64,000 nt of DNA. Source: Pseudomonas rustica. Lineage in GTDB: Bacteria; Pseudomonadota; Gammaproteobacteria; Pseudomonadales; Pseudomonadaceae. Positions 17,500 to 26,050 of this stretch are shown here, in pieces. The stretch is taken from NCBI RefSeq assembly GCF_018336155.1, contig NZ_JAGYHF010000008.1, positions 248,001 through 312,000 on the forward strand. Reading direction: 5' to 3'. The first letter of the stretch is position 1. Each line of letters starts with the position of its first letter. Both the position numbers and the translations under genes were made by a program. The notes below the pieces were generated by a model. That model ran no database searches. It was not told the origin of the DNA and saw only the letters and a program-made list of their open reading frames with translations.

Positions 17500-19068
17500 T
17501 CAGTCTTCAAACCGGATCGGACATTTCTCAGGCCCCTCAAGCTTTCTCAATTCCTCCACCACCTGCGGCCGCGCCCGGCGCAAGGTCAAACTACGATTCT
17601 GGCTCAACAAGCGCCGCGCCTCCTGATGCAGCATCTCCACCCCCGAATAATCGATGAAGTTGATCTGCTGCGCCTCGATCACCACCCGCGCGCCGTGCAT
17701 CCGCTGCAAGCGCACTTGCAGGTAATGGCTGGCGCCGAAAAAGATCGAGCCGCCAACCCGCAACACATCATCCTCACCGTCGCGCCAATGCTGCACGCGC
17801 GGCTGCGAGGTGCGCTTGAGATAGAAGAACAGCGACGCCAGCACCCCGGCATAAATCGCCGTCTGCAATTCCAGTAACAATGTCGCGAGGCAGGTCAGCG
17901 CCATGACCACGAACTCGGCACGGCTGACCCGCAGCAATGCGCGGATGCCGCGATGATCGACCAATCCCCAGGCAATCAACAGAATGCTGCCGGCCATGGC
18001 GGGAATCGGAATGTGTGAAATCAGCCCCGCACCGAAAATTGCAAACAGCGCCACCCAGATCGCCGAAAACACCCCGGCCAGTGGCGAACAGGCGCCCGCC
18101 TCATAACTCAATCCCGAGCGAGTAAACGATCCGGCCGACAACGACCCGGAAAAAAACGCCCCGACAATATTCGATAGACCCTGCGCGCGGACTTCCTGAT
18201 TGGCGTCGAGCAACTGCTGTGACCGAGCGGAAATCGAGCGCGCGATCGACAGGCTGGTGACCAGCCCGAGCATGCCTACCGCCACGGCGCTCGGCAGCAA
18301 ACGCAGGATCAAGTCCAGATCCAGTGGCAACGCACTGAACGGCGGCAAGCGCCCGACGAAGGCGCTGACCAGATGCACATGGCCAAACATTGCCGGCCAC
18401 AGCCACACCAACAGACTGGCGAGCACCAGCGTGATCAACAGCGTTGGCCAGCGCGGCAGCAGTTGTTTCAGCAACACGCCGACCACCACTGTGGCCACGC
18501 CGAGAATGAGTGAAGGTTTATCCACAGCCCTGAGGTGTTGCAGCAGATCCATCAGACTCGCCAACGCCGTGGCTTTCGCCGGTAACTCCAGCCCCAACAG
18601 GTTCGGCAATTGGCCAATGGCGATCACCACCGCCGCACCGAGGGTGAAGCCGAGCACCACTGAATGCGAGACGAAATTCACCAGCGCGCCGAAGCGCAGC
18701 AGGCCGAGCAGCCACTGGAAAATTCCGGCGAGGAAGGTCAGCAGCAGGATCAGAGTGATGTAGTCCTGCGACGCCGGCACGGCCAAAGGGCTGACGCTGG
18801 CGAACAGCACGATGGAAATAGCGGCTGTCGGGCCGCAGATCAGGTGCCACGATGAGCCCCACAGGCAGGCGATCAACACCGGAATGATTGCAGCGTAGAG
18901 ACCGTATTCGGGTGGGAGACCGGCAATCAGTGCGTAGGCAATCGACTGGGGTAACGCGAGAATTGCGCCGCTGAGGCCAACGATCAGATCCCGTCCTACG
19001 CTGGCGCGGGATTGCCGCGGGAGCCAGGTGAGGAAGGGGAAGAGAGAGTGGCGGCTGGGGAAGGCCAT
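17500..19068 (-). CDS. SulP-family anion transporter with STAS domain
   Basis: This 522-residue inner-membrane protein has about ten or more hydrophobic helices and the SulP features AYALIAGLPPEYGLYAAIIP and GPTAAISIVLFA. A C-terminal STAS domain (about 410-510, with the INFIDYSGVEMLHQEARRL segment) follows. The family carries sulfate, bicarbonate or dicarboxylates with H+ or Na+; substrate cannot be assigned. No carbonic anhydrase gene is adjacent. A sulfate transporter gene occupies a similar position near betC in P. aeruginosa (from memory). Confidence 0.9.
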   Translation of the reverse strand: MAFPSRHSLFPFLTWLPRQSRASVGRDLIVGLSGAILALPQSIAYALIAGLPPEYGLYAAIIPVLIACLWGSSWHLICGPTAAISIVLFASVSPLAVPASQDYITLILLLTFLAGIFQWLLGLLRFGALVNFVSHSVVLGFTLGAAVVIAIGQLPNLLGLELPAKATALASLMDLLQHLRAVDKPSLILGVATVVVGVLLKQLLPRWPTLLITLVLASLLVWLWPAMFGHVHLVSAFVGRLPPFSALPLDLDLILRLLPSAVAVGMLGLVTSLSIARSISARSQQLLDANQEVRAQGLSNIVGAFFSGSLSAGSFTRSGLSYEAGACSPLAGVFSAIWVALFAIFGAGLISHIPIPAMAGSILLIAWGLVDHRGIRALLRVSRAEFVVMALTCLATLLLELQTAIYAGVLASLFFYLKRTSQPRVQHWRDGEDDVLRVGGSIFFGASHYLQVRLQRMHGARVVIEAQQINFIDYSGVEMLHQEARRLLSQNRSLTLRRARPQVVEELRKLEGPEKCPIRFED

Positions 19069-19121
19069 GGATCCTCGCGGTTGGGGTTTTGTTCAAGGTT
19101 ATCAGGGTGTCAGGGAAAGGG

Positions 19122-19281
19122 CCCTCACCCTAGCCCTCTCCCGGAGGGAGAGGGAACTGACCGAGGTGTTTGATGGAGATGCACTGACCTGCAATTTCGG
19201 AGTTGAGCGTAAGTTTAGAATCCAACAACGATCGGCTCCCTTTCCCCTCGCCCCCTTGGGGGAGAGGGCTGGGGTGAGGGG
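19122..19281. repeat. Long imperfect inverted repeat (CCCTCACCCTAGCCCTCTCCC type)
   Basis: The left arm begins CCCTCACCCTAGCCCTCTCCC and the right arm ends GGGAGAGGGCTGGGGTGAGGG, about 160 nt from end to end. This is a different repeat class from the REP units elsewhere. It lies between the SulP gene and choX, with no ORF inside. Confidence 0.8.
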
Positions 19282-19322
19282 GCAAAAATCTCAAGCCGAT
19301 CACTCATCCAGCCACCCCACAA

Positions 19323-20243
19323 TCAAAGCTTCGCCTTAACCGCCGCTAACGCATCCTTCCCGTCTACCGTCTTCACCCCGTCCAGCCACTTGTCCAACAC
19401 CGCCGGATTCGCCTTGATCCACGCCTTCGCCGCCGCGGCATTAGTGACCTTCTTGTTCACCACCTCAGCCATGATGCTGTTCTCCATCTCCTGAGTGAAC
19501 GACAGATTGGTCAGCAATTTACCCACATTCGGACACGCCTCGGCATAGCCCTTACGCGTCAACGTAAATACGCTGCCGGTGTCGCCAAAGTACTTCTCGC
19601 CACCTTTCAGGTAATGCATCTTCAACTGCACGTTCATCGGGTGCGGCGTCCAGCCAAGGAAGGTGACGAATTTCTGTTTCTTCACCGCCCGCGACACTTC
19701 CGCCAGCATCGCCTGTTCGCTGGACTCGATCAGCTTCCACTGCCCCATGTCGAAGTCGTTCTTCTTGATGATTTCCTGCAACGAGATATTCGCCGGCGCA
19801 CCCGAGCCGATGCCGTAAATCTTGCGATCAAACTTGTCGGCATACTTATTCAGATCGGCAAAGTTATGCACACCCGCGTCCCACACGTAGTCCGGCACGG
19901 CGAGGGTGAACTCGGTGCCGTCGAGGTTTTTCGCCAGTTGCGTGACATCGCCGGTAGCGACGAACTTGTCGTAGAAGCCCTGCTGCGCCGGCATCCAATT
20001 ACCGAGGAAGACATCCACCTGGCCATCCTTCAAACCGCCAAAGGTGATAGGCACCGCGAGGGTGTCGACCTTGGCCTTGTAGCCCATGCCGTCCAGCAGA
20101 AACCCGGTGATCGCGTTGGTCGCGGCAATGTCGCTCCAGCCCGGGTCGGCCATTTTCACCGTGTCGCAACTCTGCTCGGCGAACGCCGCAGCGCTGCTTA
20201 GCGCGAGCAGGCCAACCGTCACTACTGTGGATAACTTACGCAT
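19323..20243 (-). CDS. choX: Choline ABC transporter, periplasmic binding protein
   Basis: This 306-residue OpuAC-type binding protein has a signal peptide ending ...SSAAAFA and the mature motif VKMADPGWSDIAATNAI. Other family segments are VFLGNWMPAQ and FVTFLGWTPHPMN, whose tryptophans form the aromatic cage for the quaternary amine. The ATG at 20243 is chosen because it starts the signal peptide and has AAGGGGAAG upstream. It follows betC by 16 nt, so choline freed from choline sulfate, or choline itself, is its likely ligand. Permease and ATPase genes are not nearby and must be supplied elsewhere. Confidence 0.9.
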   Translation of the reverse strand: MRKLSTVVTVGLLALSSAAAFAEQSCDTVKMADPGWSDIAATNAITGFLLDGMGYKAKVDTLAVPITFGGLKDGQVDVFLGNWMPAQQGFYDKFVATGDVTQLAKNLDGTEFTLAVPDYVWDAGVHNFADLNKYADKFDRKIYGIGSGAPANISLQEIIKKNDFDMGQWKLIESSEQAMLAEVSRAVKKQKFVTFLGWTPHPMNVQLKMHYLKGGEKYFGDTGSVFTLTRKGYAEACPNVGKLLTNLSFTQEMENSIMAEVVNKKVTNAAAAKAWIKANPAVLDKWLDGVKTVDGKDALAAVKAKL

Positions 20244-20259
20244 GGACTTCCCCTTAACA

Positions 20260-21774
20260 TTATTGGTTTTGGCAGGGTTGTGGATAACGTGCTTTGCGTT
20301 CCAGATCATCGAGGTCGATGTGGTTGCGCATGTACTGCTGACTGGCGTCCACCAGAGGCTGGTGATCCCAGCTCTTCAGCTTGCCGATCGTTAGTGCGTC
20401 GGCGACAAAACGGCGGCGGCGCTGGCTGGCGAGCACCTCTTGGTGAATCGCCGGAATGTCCCATTTGGCCCGCGCTTCAGCGAGAAAATCGTCGAACAGC
20501 TGGCGATGTTGGGGCGATTGACTGAGTTCTTCCAGTTCGCGCGGGTCGTTGCTTACGTCGAAGAGTAGGCAAGGGTCGCTTTCACTGTAGATAAATTTGT
20601 AGGCGCCGCGACGGATCATCATCAACGGGCTGACGGTGCCCTCGGCCATGTACTCGCCGAACACTTCGTCGTGACCGCCCTGCCCTTGCAGATGCGAGAC
20701 CAGCGAGCGGCCATCCAGTGGCAAGCCCGGCTCCAGGGTGCCGCCGGCCAGTTCAACGAAGGTTGGTAGCAGGTCGGCGGTCGACACGGCAGAACTGATG
20801 CGGCCCGAAGCGAACTGCCCCGGCGCACTGATCAACAGCGGCACGCGGGCGGCCATCTCGTACCAGTGCATTTTGTACCAGAGGCCTTTCTCGCCGAGCA
20901 TGTCGCCGTGGTCGCCGGAGAAAACAATGATCGTGTCATCGATCAGCCCGGTTTCCTCGAGGGTTAGCAGAAGTTTGCCGACGTTGGCGTCGATATAGCT
21001 GCAAGCCCCGAAGTACGCCCGACGCGCATCGCGGATCTTATCCACAGGCAGCGGTTTATCCCACAGGTCATAAACCTTGAGCAGGCGCTGCGAGTGCGGA
21101 TCGAGTTCGTATTGATCCGGGGTTGTAGGCAAAGGGATATCGGCATCGTCGTACAAATCCCAGAAAGCCTTGGGAATCGTGTACGGATCGTGTGGGTGAG
21201 TCATCGATACCGTCAGGCAAAACGGCTGATCACCATCTTCGCGGATGTGATCGAACAGGTACTGCTGCGCCTTGAACACCACCTCTTCGTCGAAATCGAG
21301 TTGGTTGGTGCGCACGCACGGCCCGGCCTGCAATACCGAGGACATGTTGTGATACCAGGTCGGCCGCACGTCCGGCTCATCCCAGTTCACTGACCAACCG
21401 TAATCGGCCGGATAAATGTCGCTGGTCAGACGCTCTTCATAGCCGTGCAACTGATCCGGGCCGCAGAAATGCATCTTGCCCGACAGCGCCGTGCGGTAGC
21501 CGAGACGGCGCAAGTAGTGGGCGTAAGTCGGCACATCAGCAGGGAAATCGGCAGCGTTGTCGTAGGCGCCGATCTTGCTCGGCAACTGGCCGCTGACCAG
21601 GGTGAAACGCGACGGCGCGCACAACGGGCTGTTGCAGTAAGCGGCATCGAACACCACGCCTTGTTCGGCGAGGCGGGAAAGATTCGGCAGTTTGATTGGC
21701 GATGGGCCGTAGAACGGCAACATTGGCGCGGCCATCTGATCGGCCATGATGAAAAGAATATTCTTGCGCTTCAT
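20260..21774 (-). CDS. betC: Choline-sulfatase
   Basis: This 504-residue sulfatase hydrolyses choline-O-sulfate to choline and sulfate, feeding glycine betaine synthesis. The formylglycine site is C52 in CAPSR, followed by the TLVSGQLPSKIG segment of the sulfatase signature. Metal-binding motifs near the N-terminus (MADQM) and FSGDHGDMLGEKGLWYK are intact. A C-terminal choline-sulfatase domain carries the RRRRF segment. The start at 21774 gives MKRKNILFIMADQ. It is divergent from a LysR gene and cotranscribed with choX. Confidence 0.96.
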   Translation of the reverse strand: MKRKNILFIMADQMAAPMLPFYGPSPIKLPNLSRLAEQGVVFDAAYCNSPLCAPSRFTLVSGQLPSKIGAYDNAADFPADVPTYAHYLRRLGYRTALSGKMHFCGPDQLHGYEERLTSDIYPADYGWSVNWDEPDVRPTWYHNMSSVLQAGPCVRTNQLDFDEEVVFKAQQYLFDHIREDGDQPFCLTVSMTHPHDPYTIPKAFWDLYDDADIPLPTTPDQYELDPHSQRLLKVYDLWDKPLPVDKIRDARRAYFGACSYIDANVGKLLLTLEETGLIDDTIIVFSGDHGDMLGEKGLWYKMHWYEMAARVPLLISAPGQFASGRISSAVSTADLLPTFVELAGGTLEPGLPLDGRSLVSHLQGQGGHDEVFGEYMAEGTVSPLMMIRRGAYKFIYSESDPCLLFDVSNDPRELEELSQSPQHRQLFDDFLAEARAKWDIPAIHQEVLASQRRRRFVADALTIGKLKSWDHQPLVDASQQYMRNHIDLDDLERKARYPQPCQNQ

Positions 21775-21888
21775 GTGATCGCGGCATTCCATAGTGAATA
21801 TTTATGCGACATTGCTGCGATCGAGCATGGAGTCCATGCTCTATCAGGTAAAGCCCGCGCCGGGCAATGACTAGGATAAGCACAGCTT

Positions 21889-22839
21889 ATGTATGAAGCC
21901 TTGGGCGATCTGTCGCTCGACCTGCTACGCGCCTTCGAAGCCGCCGCTCGTCATCGCAGTTTTACTGCAGCAGCGGTCGAACTGGGCACCACGCAACCGG
22001 CAATCAGCCAGCAGATCAAACGGCTGGAGGAACAGCTCGGCACGCGGCTGTTTGATCGCATCTACCGAGGCATCGAGTTAACCGAAGTCGGTGTAATCCT
22101 TTTCGAGCAAGTTAGCCTGGGTTTGCAGAATATCGACGCCGGGTTGAGCGCGATCAGCGCACAGCAGCAACATGAGGTACTGCAGGTCGCCACCGACTTC
22201 GCCTTCGCCGCGTACTGGCTGATGCCGCGTCTGCACCGCTTCCATGAGGCCAATCCCCACGTCGACGTCAGCCTGGTCACCAGCGAACGCAACCACAACA
22301 TGCTGCGCACCGACATCGACGTGGCGATCCTGTTTGGCGACGGGCGCTTCAAGCAGGGCGAGAGCCATTGGTTGTTCAGCGAAGAAGTGTTCCCGGTGTG
22401 CAGCCCGCAATTGCTCAAGGAACGCGCCCTGCCCTTGCCCGCTCAGGCGTTGCTTGAGTTGCCTTTGTTGCACTTGCGTGGCGAAAACAGCAGTAACTGG
22501 TTTGACTGGAGCGGACTGTTTCGCGAGTTAGGCATCAGCACGCCGCCAGCGCCGGGGCAGTTGCGTTTCGACAATTACACGCTGTTGATCCAAGCGGCGA
22601 TCGGCGGGCAAGGCGTGGCGATTGGTTGGCGGCACCTTGTGGATAACTTGCTGACGCAAGGTTTGTTGTGCCGGCCGATTGCTGAAACGACGCTGTCGCG
22701 GTTGGGGTATTACGTGGTTTTGCCGCAGCGCAAACGGCGTGGGGTGTTGATTCAGCGGTTTGTCGATTGGTTGATGGCGGAGCAGGCGAGCAGCGCCGAA
22801 TCCCTTAACGGGTTGGCGCTGCCTTCGATTGCGGTTTGA
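21889..22839 (+). CDS. LysR-family regulator, probable activator of betC-choX
   Basis: This 316-residue protein has an N-terminal winged helix (LRAFEAAARHRSFTAAAVELGTTQPAISQQIK) and a periplasmic-binding-like effector domain. It is transcribed divergently from betC with a 114-nt shared region, the standard arrangement for a LysR regulator of a catabolic operon. Choline sulfate or choline is the likely effector by context. It resembles the choline-sulfate utilisation regulators of pseudomonads and rhizobia. Confidence 0.88.
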   Translation: MYEALGDLSLDLLRAFEAAARHRSFTAAAVELGTTQPAISQQIKRLEEQLGTRLFDRIYRGIELTEVGVILFEQVSLGLQNIDAGLSAISAQQQHEVLQVATDFAFAAYWLMPRLHRFHEANPHVDVSLVTSERNHNMLRTDIDVAILFGDGRFKQGESHWLFSEEVFPVCSPQLLKERALPLPAQALLELPLLHLRGENSSNWFDWSGLFRELGISTPPAPGQLRFDNYTLLIQAAIGGQGVAIGWRHLVDNLLTQGLLCRPIAETTLSRLGYYVVLPQRKRRGVLIQRFVDWLMAEQASSAESLNGLALPSIAV

Positions 22840-22840
22840 A

Positions 22841-22874
22841 GATCAAAAGATCGCAGCCTTCGGCAGCTCCTACA
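22841..22874. repeat. Single REP unit (inverted orientation)
   Basis: A single copy of the GATCGCAGCCTTCGGCAGC element, the same family as 6441-6473. It starts right after the LysR stop and overlaps the end of the convergent NAD(P)-binding gene by 5 nt. Confidence 0.82.
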
Positions 22875-23538
22875 TGGGATCTGTGGCGGCGATGAAATTG
22901 ACGTGTTGGCCCACATGCAAATTCAGCCGCAGCTCATCAGCAATGCCCACCGCTACGCGATTCAGGCGTTCCAGCGGCTCCGCCAATCCCGGTTCCAGAT
23001 TGCCGCCAACCTGACTGAAATGCTCAATCGTCAGCCCGGCCACGCCATGCGGCGCATTGACCAGCGTCCACTGCAGCGGGCTGCTTTGCAGCGCTTCACG
23101 GATTTCCTCGGCGGCGTGGCGTTGCAGGCGATCGTCCAGTTCCGGTTCGTCGAGCACCGAGAACTCTCCTACCAAAAACAGCCGCGAAACATTCGCCGCT
23201 TGCAGGCCATCGACCAAAGCATCTACGGCCAGTACCTGCTCCACCGGCCCGAGCACCACTGAGCGTTCAACGTGGTCGCTACTGAACGGCAACCCCGGCG
23301 CATCCAATAAACAGATGACCGCCGAACTGCCTGCCACACTTTGATTGACCCGCTCGGAATCGAACAGATCGCCGCTTTTCGTACGCAAACCCGGACGCGG
23401 CGCGAGCGCGGTGAGGTCGTCGAGGATGGCGATGACTTCGTGCTGACGGCGCAGCAACTCAGCCATCAACGCACCGCCCAGGCTACTCATGGCACCATAG
23501 AGCACCACTTTTACCGCCGGGGTTTCGGCATTTTTCAT
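22870..23538 (-). CDS. NAD(P)-binding Rossmann-fold protein (atypical SDR/NmrA-like)
   Basis: This 222-residue protein begins with VVLYGAMSSLGGALMAELL, a degenerate G-x-x-G-x-x-G dinucleotide motif after the first beta strand, and continues as an alternating alpha/beta fold. It resembles NAD(P)H-binding atypical short-chain dehydrogenases. No Y-x3-K catalytic pair is evident, so enzymatic activity is uncertain. It is divergent from the DOPA-dioxygenase-like gene, with 82 nt between. Role unknown. Confidence 0.72.
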   Translation of the reverse strand: MKNAETPAVKVVLYGAMSSLGGALMAELLRRQHEVIAILDDLTALAPRPGLRTKSGDLFDSERVNQSVAGSSAVICLLDAPGLPFSSDHVERSVVLGPVEQVLAVDALVDGLQAANVSRLFLVGEFSVLDEPELDDRLQRHAAEEIREALQSSPLQWTLVNAPHGVAGLTIEHFSQVGGNLEPGLAEPLERLNRVAVGIADELRLNLHVGQHVNFIAATDPM

Positions 23539-23620
23539 GGCTGATCCCTTTTGTTTTCCCTTGTATGGCGTGTGACATACGGGTAACGCCGAGGGTTCGA
23601 ACCGATTCAGAGGCTTTCAG

Positions 23621-23947
23621 ATGCAAGCGATCAAGGGTTATCACGCCCACGTCTATTTCGACGCCAGCACCATTGAGCAAGCGCGGACATTGTGCGAGCA
23701 GGGCGCGCAGTTGTTTCCATTGAAAATGGGCCGCGTCCACGAACGCCCGGTCGGCCCGCACCCGGACTGGAGCTGCCAATTGGCCTTCGGCCCCGAGCTG
23801 ATTGCCGATGTGCTGCCGTGGCTGGCGCTGAATCGCAAAGGCCTGGTGGTGTTTCTGCACCCGGACACGGGGAATGACTTGCTCGACCACACGGAACACG
23901 CGATCTGGATGGGCGCGATCCGGCCGCTGGATCTGTCTATTTTTTAA
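23621..23947 (+). CDS. DOPA 4,5-dioxygenase-family protein
   Basis: This 108-residue protein has the family pattern YHAHVYFD near the N-terminus and, later, VFLHPDTGNDLLDHTEHAIWMG. The conserved histidines (H8 and H10 in YHAHVYF, the HPDTG and DHTEHA histidines) could bind the metal and substrate. Family members extradiol-cleave catechols in plants and fungi, but the bacterial substrate is unknown. It converges on the GFA gene with adjoining stops (23947/23948). Confidence 0.85.
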   Translation: MQAIKGYHAHVYFDASTIEQARTLCEQGAQLFPLKMGRVHERPVGPHPDWSCQLAFGPELIADVLPWLALNRKGLVVFLHPDTGNDLLDHTEHAIWMGAIRPLDLSIF

Positions 23948-24349
23948 TCAAAGCGTTTCTTCGGCTTCACCCGGTAGATGTTCGTCCAGATGCAGCCACG
24001 GCAATTGGCTGTCCGTCCAGATATGCCGCTCGGCCGGCGCCAGCTCCGGCTGATCCAGCGTGGCGATGGTCACGTCGATGCTCTCGGGGCTGAGCAATGT
24101 GACCAACGCCAGTTGCGCGCCGCACTTCGGGCAGAAGTACCGCGCGCAACTTGGCGACGAGTCATACCGCGACGGCGTCCCGGCGAGCCATTGGAAATTT
24201 GCCGCCGGCACGGTGATCCACGTCGTGACAATCCCGCCGCTGACCTTGCGGCAGATCGAACAATGGCAGTGGGCGATGTCGTGCAAAGGCCCGCTGAACT
24301 GATAACGAATGTTTCCGCAATGGCAGCCGCCGCTGTGCAATTGGCTCAT
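23948..24349 (-). CDS. GFA/CENP-V-family zinc protein
   Basis: This 133-residue protein has the zinc-binding cysteine set GGCHCGNIRY, CHCSICRK and CPKCGAQ typical of the glutathione-dependent formaldehyde-activating (GFA) fold. Family members bind glutathione adducts, but formaldehyde activation itself is doubtful for most. The ATG at 24349 gives MSQLHSGGCHCG; an upstream start adds 10 unconserved residues. No formaldehyde dehydrogenase is adjacent, so function is not assigned. Confidence 0.85.
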   Translation of the reverse strand: MSQLHSGGCHCGNIRYQFSGPLHDIAHCHCSICRKVSGGIVTTWITVPAANFQWLAGTPSRYDSSPSCARYFCPKCGAQLALVTLLSPESIDVTIATLDQPELAPAERHIWTDSQLPWLHLDEHLPGEAEETL

Positions 24350-24417
24350 GTTGAACGCCCTCCTCCCGTGTTTATTCACTCAAGTTCGCATCCGACGGCC
24401 GGTTGACCGTTCATTCA

Positions 24418-24450
24418 AAGCTTTCATCAGCGAAAGGTAGCTGAAAGCTT
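24418..24450. promoter_or_regulatory. Dyad upstream of the citrate transporter
   Basis: A perfect 9-bp inverted repeat (AAGCTTTCA ... TGAAAGCTT, 15-nt spacer) lies in the 323-nt gap before the CitMHS gene. It could be an operator or a leader hairpin. Nothing else is visible in 24351-24525. Confidence 0.4.
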
Positions 24451-24529
24451 CCGCGATTAGGATCGCCTCCACTTCCGGCAACAGACCGGTTGGCCAATGC
24501 GTGTGATGTCTCGCTCGCGCGGCCCAATT

Positions 24530-24540
24530 AACAACAACAA
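24530..24540 (+). promoter_or_regulatory. Crc/Hfq catabolite-repression (CA) motif
   Basis: AACAACAACAA matches the A-N-N repeat (AANAANAA) bound by Hfq with Crc in pseudomonads. It lies next to a GGTGA ribosome-binding site (24542-24546) for the leader ORF at 24552, like the placement described for amiE. Binding would block leader translation when preferred carbon sources are present. Confidence 0.65.
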
Positions 24541-24551
24541 TGGTGATTCTG

Positions 24552-24620
24552 ATGTCCTCTGTAGCCCGCCTCCTCGCTGTAACTCCGCCCGTACGCCTCG
24601 TGCTTGCCGTTCTGCGCTGA
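24552..24620 (+). CDS. Candidate leader peptide of the citrate transporter gene
   Basis: A 22-codon ORF reads MSSVARLLAVTPPVRLVLAVLR. Its ATG has GGTGA five bases upstream, and that ribosome-binding site touches the AACAACAACAA motif. It is out of frame with the CitMHS gene and ends 52 nt before it. The best explanation is a regulatory leader whose translation is gated by Crc/Hfq and coupled to, or changing the RNA structure of, the downstream transporter. It is too short for homology to help; conservation of motif and ORF would be the test. Confidence 0.4.
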   Translation: MSSVARLLAVTPPVRLVLAVLR

Positions 24621-24672
24621 TCCCTCGCCGATCCGCTCACCTCACTAGCCGCGCTACGCCTGGAGTATTCCC

Positions 24673-25980
24673 ATGCTGACTTTCCTTGGCTTCGCCATGG
24701 TCATCACGTTCATGTTCCTGATCATGACCAAGCGCTTGTCCGCGCTGATCGCTCTGATCGTGATCCCGATTCTGTTCGCTCTGTTCGGTGGTTTTGCACC
24801 GAAGATCGGCCCGATGATGCTCGAAGGCATCACCAAGCTGGCGCCGACCGGCGTGATGCTGATGTTCGCCATTCTGTATTTCGCCCTGATGATCGACTCC
24901 GGCCTGTTCGACCCGGCCGTGCGCAAGATCCTCAAACTGGTCAAGGGCGACCCGCTGAAAGTGTCGGTCGGCACCGCCGTGCTGGCGCTCGTGGTTTCCC
25001 TCGATGGTGACGGCGCGACCACTTACATGATCTGCGTGGCCGCCATGCTGCCGCTGTACAGCCGCATCGGCATGAGCCCGCGGATCATGGCCGGTCTGAT
25101 CATTCTTGCCGGTGGCGTGATGAACATGACCCCGTGGGGCGGCCCGACCGCCCGTGCGGCGAGTGCGCTGCATGTCGATCCTTCGGACATTTTCGTGCCG
25201 ATGATCCCGGCCATGGCCGCCGGTGTGGTGGCGATCCTGATCATTGCCTACTTCTACGGCAAACGTGAGCGTGCGCGCCTCGGTGAGTTGCATCTGATCG
25301 GCGATGAAATGGATCACAGCGAAATCAGCGTCTCGCAGTTCCCGGATGCCCGTCGTCCGAAGTTGATCTGGTTCAACGGCCTGCTGACTCTGGTGCTGAT
25401 GTGCACGCTGATCGCCGGCCTGTTGCCGCTGCCGGTGCTGTTCATGGTGGCGTTCAGTATCGCGATGATCGTCAACTACCCTTGCCTGCAAATGCAAAAG
25501 GATCGTGTCGCAGCCCACGCCGGTAGTGTGCTGTCGGTGGTCAGTCTGATTTTCGCTGCAGGTATCTTCACCGGTATCCTCTCCGGAACCGGCATGGTCG
25601 ACGCCATGTCGAAAAGCCTGTTGGCAGTGATTCCGGATTTCCTCGGCCCGTACCTGGCGGTGATCACGGCGCTGGTGAGCATGCCGTTCACGTTCTTCAT
25701 GTCGAACGACGCGTTCTACTACGGTGTGTTGCCGGTGTTGTCCGAAGCGGCCAGCCATTACGGCATCACCGCGGTGGAAATGGCACGTGCCTCGATCGTC
25801 GGTCAGCCCGTCCACTTGCTCAGTCCGCTGGTGCCGTCGACTTACCTGCTGGTGGCTTTGGCCGGTATCGAGTTCGGTGACCATCAACGTTTCACCCTAA
25901 AGTGGGCAGTGCTGGTCTGCATGTGCATACTTGTGGCGGCATTGCTGTTGGGGACTTTCCCGCTGTTCAGCACTTTGTAA
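24673..25980 (+). CDS. CitMHS-family citrate:cation symporter
   Basis: This 435-residue polytopic protein belongs to the citrate-Mg2+/H+ (CitMHS) family. Characteristic segments include VSLDGDGATTYMICVAAMLPLY and GGVMNMTPWGGPTARAASAL, and later FFMSNDAFYYGVLPVL. It should import citrate complexed with a divalent metal, driven by protons. The start ATG has GGAG 8 nt upstream. The gene seems to be a single unit behind a Crc-responsive leader, fitting citrate as a major Pseudomonas carbon source. Preference for Mg or Ca cannot be read from the sequence. Confidence 0.92.
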   Translation: MLTFLGFAMVITFMFLIMTKRLSALIALIVIPILFALFGGFAPKIGPMMLEGITKLAPTGVMLMFAILYFALMIDSGLFDPAVRKILKLVKGDPLKVSVGTAVLALVVSLDGDGATTYMICVAAMLPLYSRIGMSPRIMAGLIILAGGVMNMTPWGGPTARAASALHVDPSDIFVPMIPAMAAGVVAILIIAYFYGKRERARLGELHLIGDEMDHSEISVSQFPDARRPKLIWFNGLLTLVLMCTLIAGLLPLPVLFMVAFSIAMIVNYPCLQMQKDRVAAHAGSVLSVVSLIFAAGIFTGILSGTGMVDAMSKSLLAVIPDFLGPYLAVITALVSMPFTFFMSNDAFYYGVLPVLSEAASHYGITAVEMARASIVGQPVHLLSPLVPSTYLLVALAGIEFGDHQRFTLKWAVLVCMCILVAALLLGTFPLFSTL

Positions 25981-25998
25981 CGGCATCAACTCACCAAC

Positions 25999-26027
25999 AC
26001 GCCAGCTGCTTGCTGGCGTCTTGGTTT
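25999..26027 (+). terminator. Probable weak terminator after the citrate transporter
   Basis: An 8-bp perfect stem (ACGCCAGC / GCTGGCGT, 5-nt loop) is followed by CTTGGTTT. The T-tract is poor, so termination may be partial and terC may be partly cotranscribed. Confidence 0.5.
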
Positions 26028-26050
26028 AACACACGCTCAAAGGAATACAC

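Larger units (their letters stand above)
420..22646. other. Scattered DnaA boxes (13 exact TTATCCACA sites)
   Basis: Exact 9-mers on plus at 420, 6484, 7035, 7263, 12653, 13270, 18518, 21038, and on minus at 1302, 6429, 20226, 20279, 22638 (first base given). Some are in genes, others between genes. They are too scattered to be an origin. About 0.5 are expected by chance in the whole 64 kb, and I saw none after 22,646. Confidence 0.75.

Noticed and set aside
25981..26050. Possible yybP-ykoY manganese riboswitch before terC
   Set aside because: Only 70 nt are available, already used by a hairpin, and the conserved riboswitch core is not visible.
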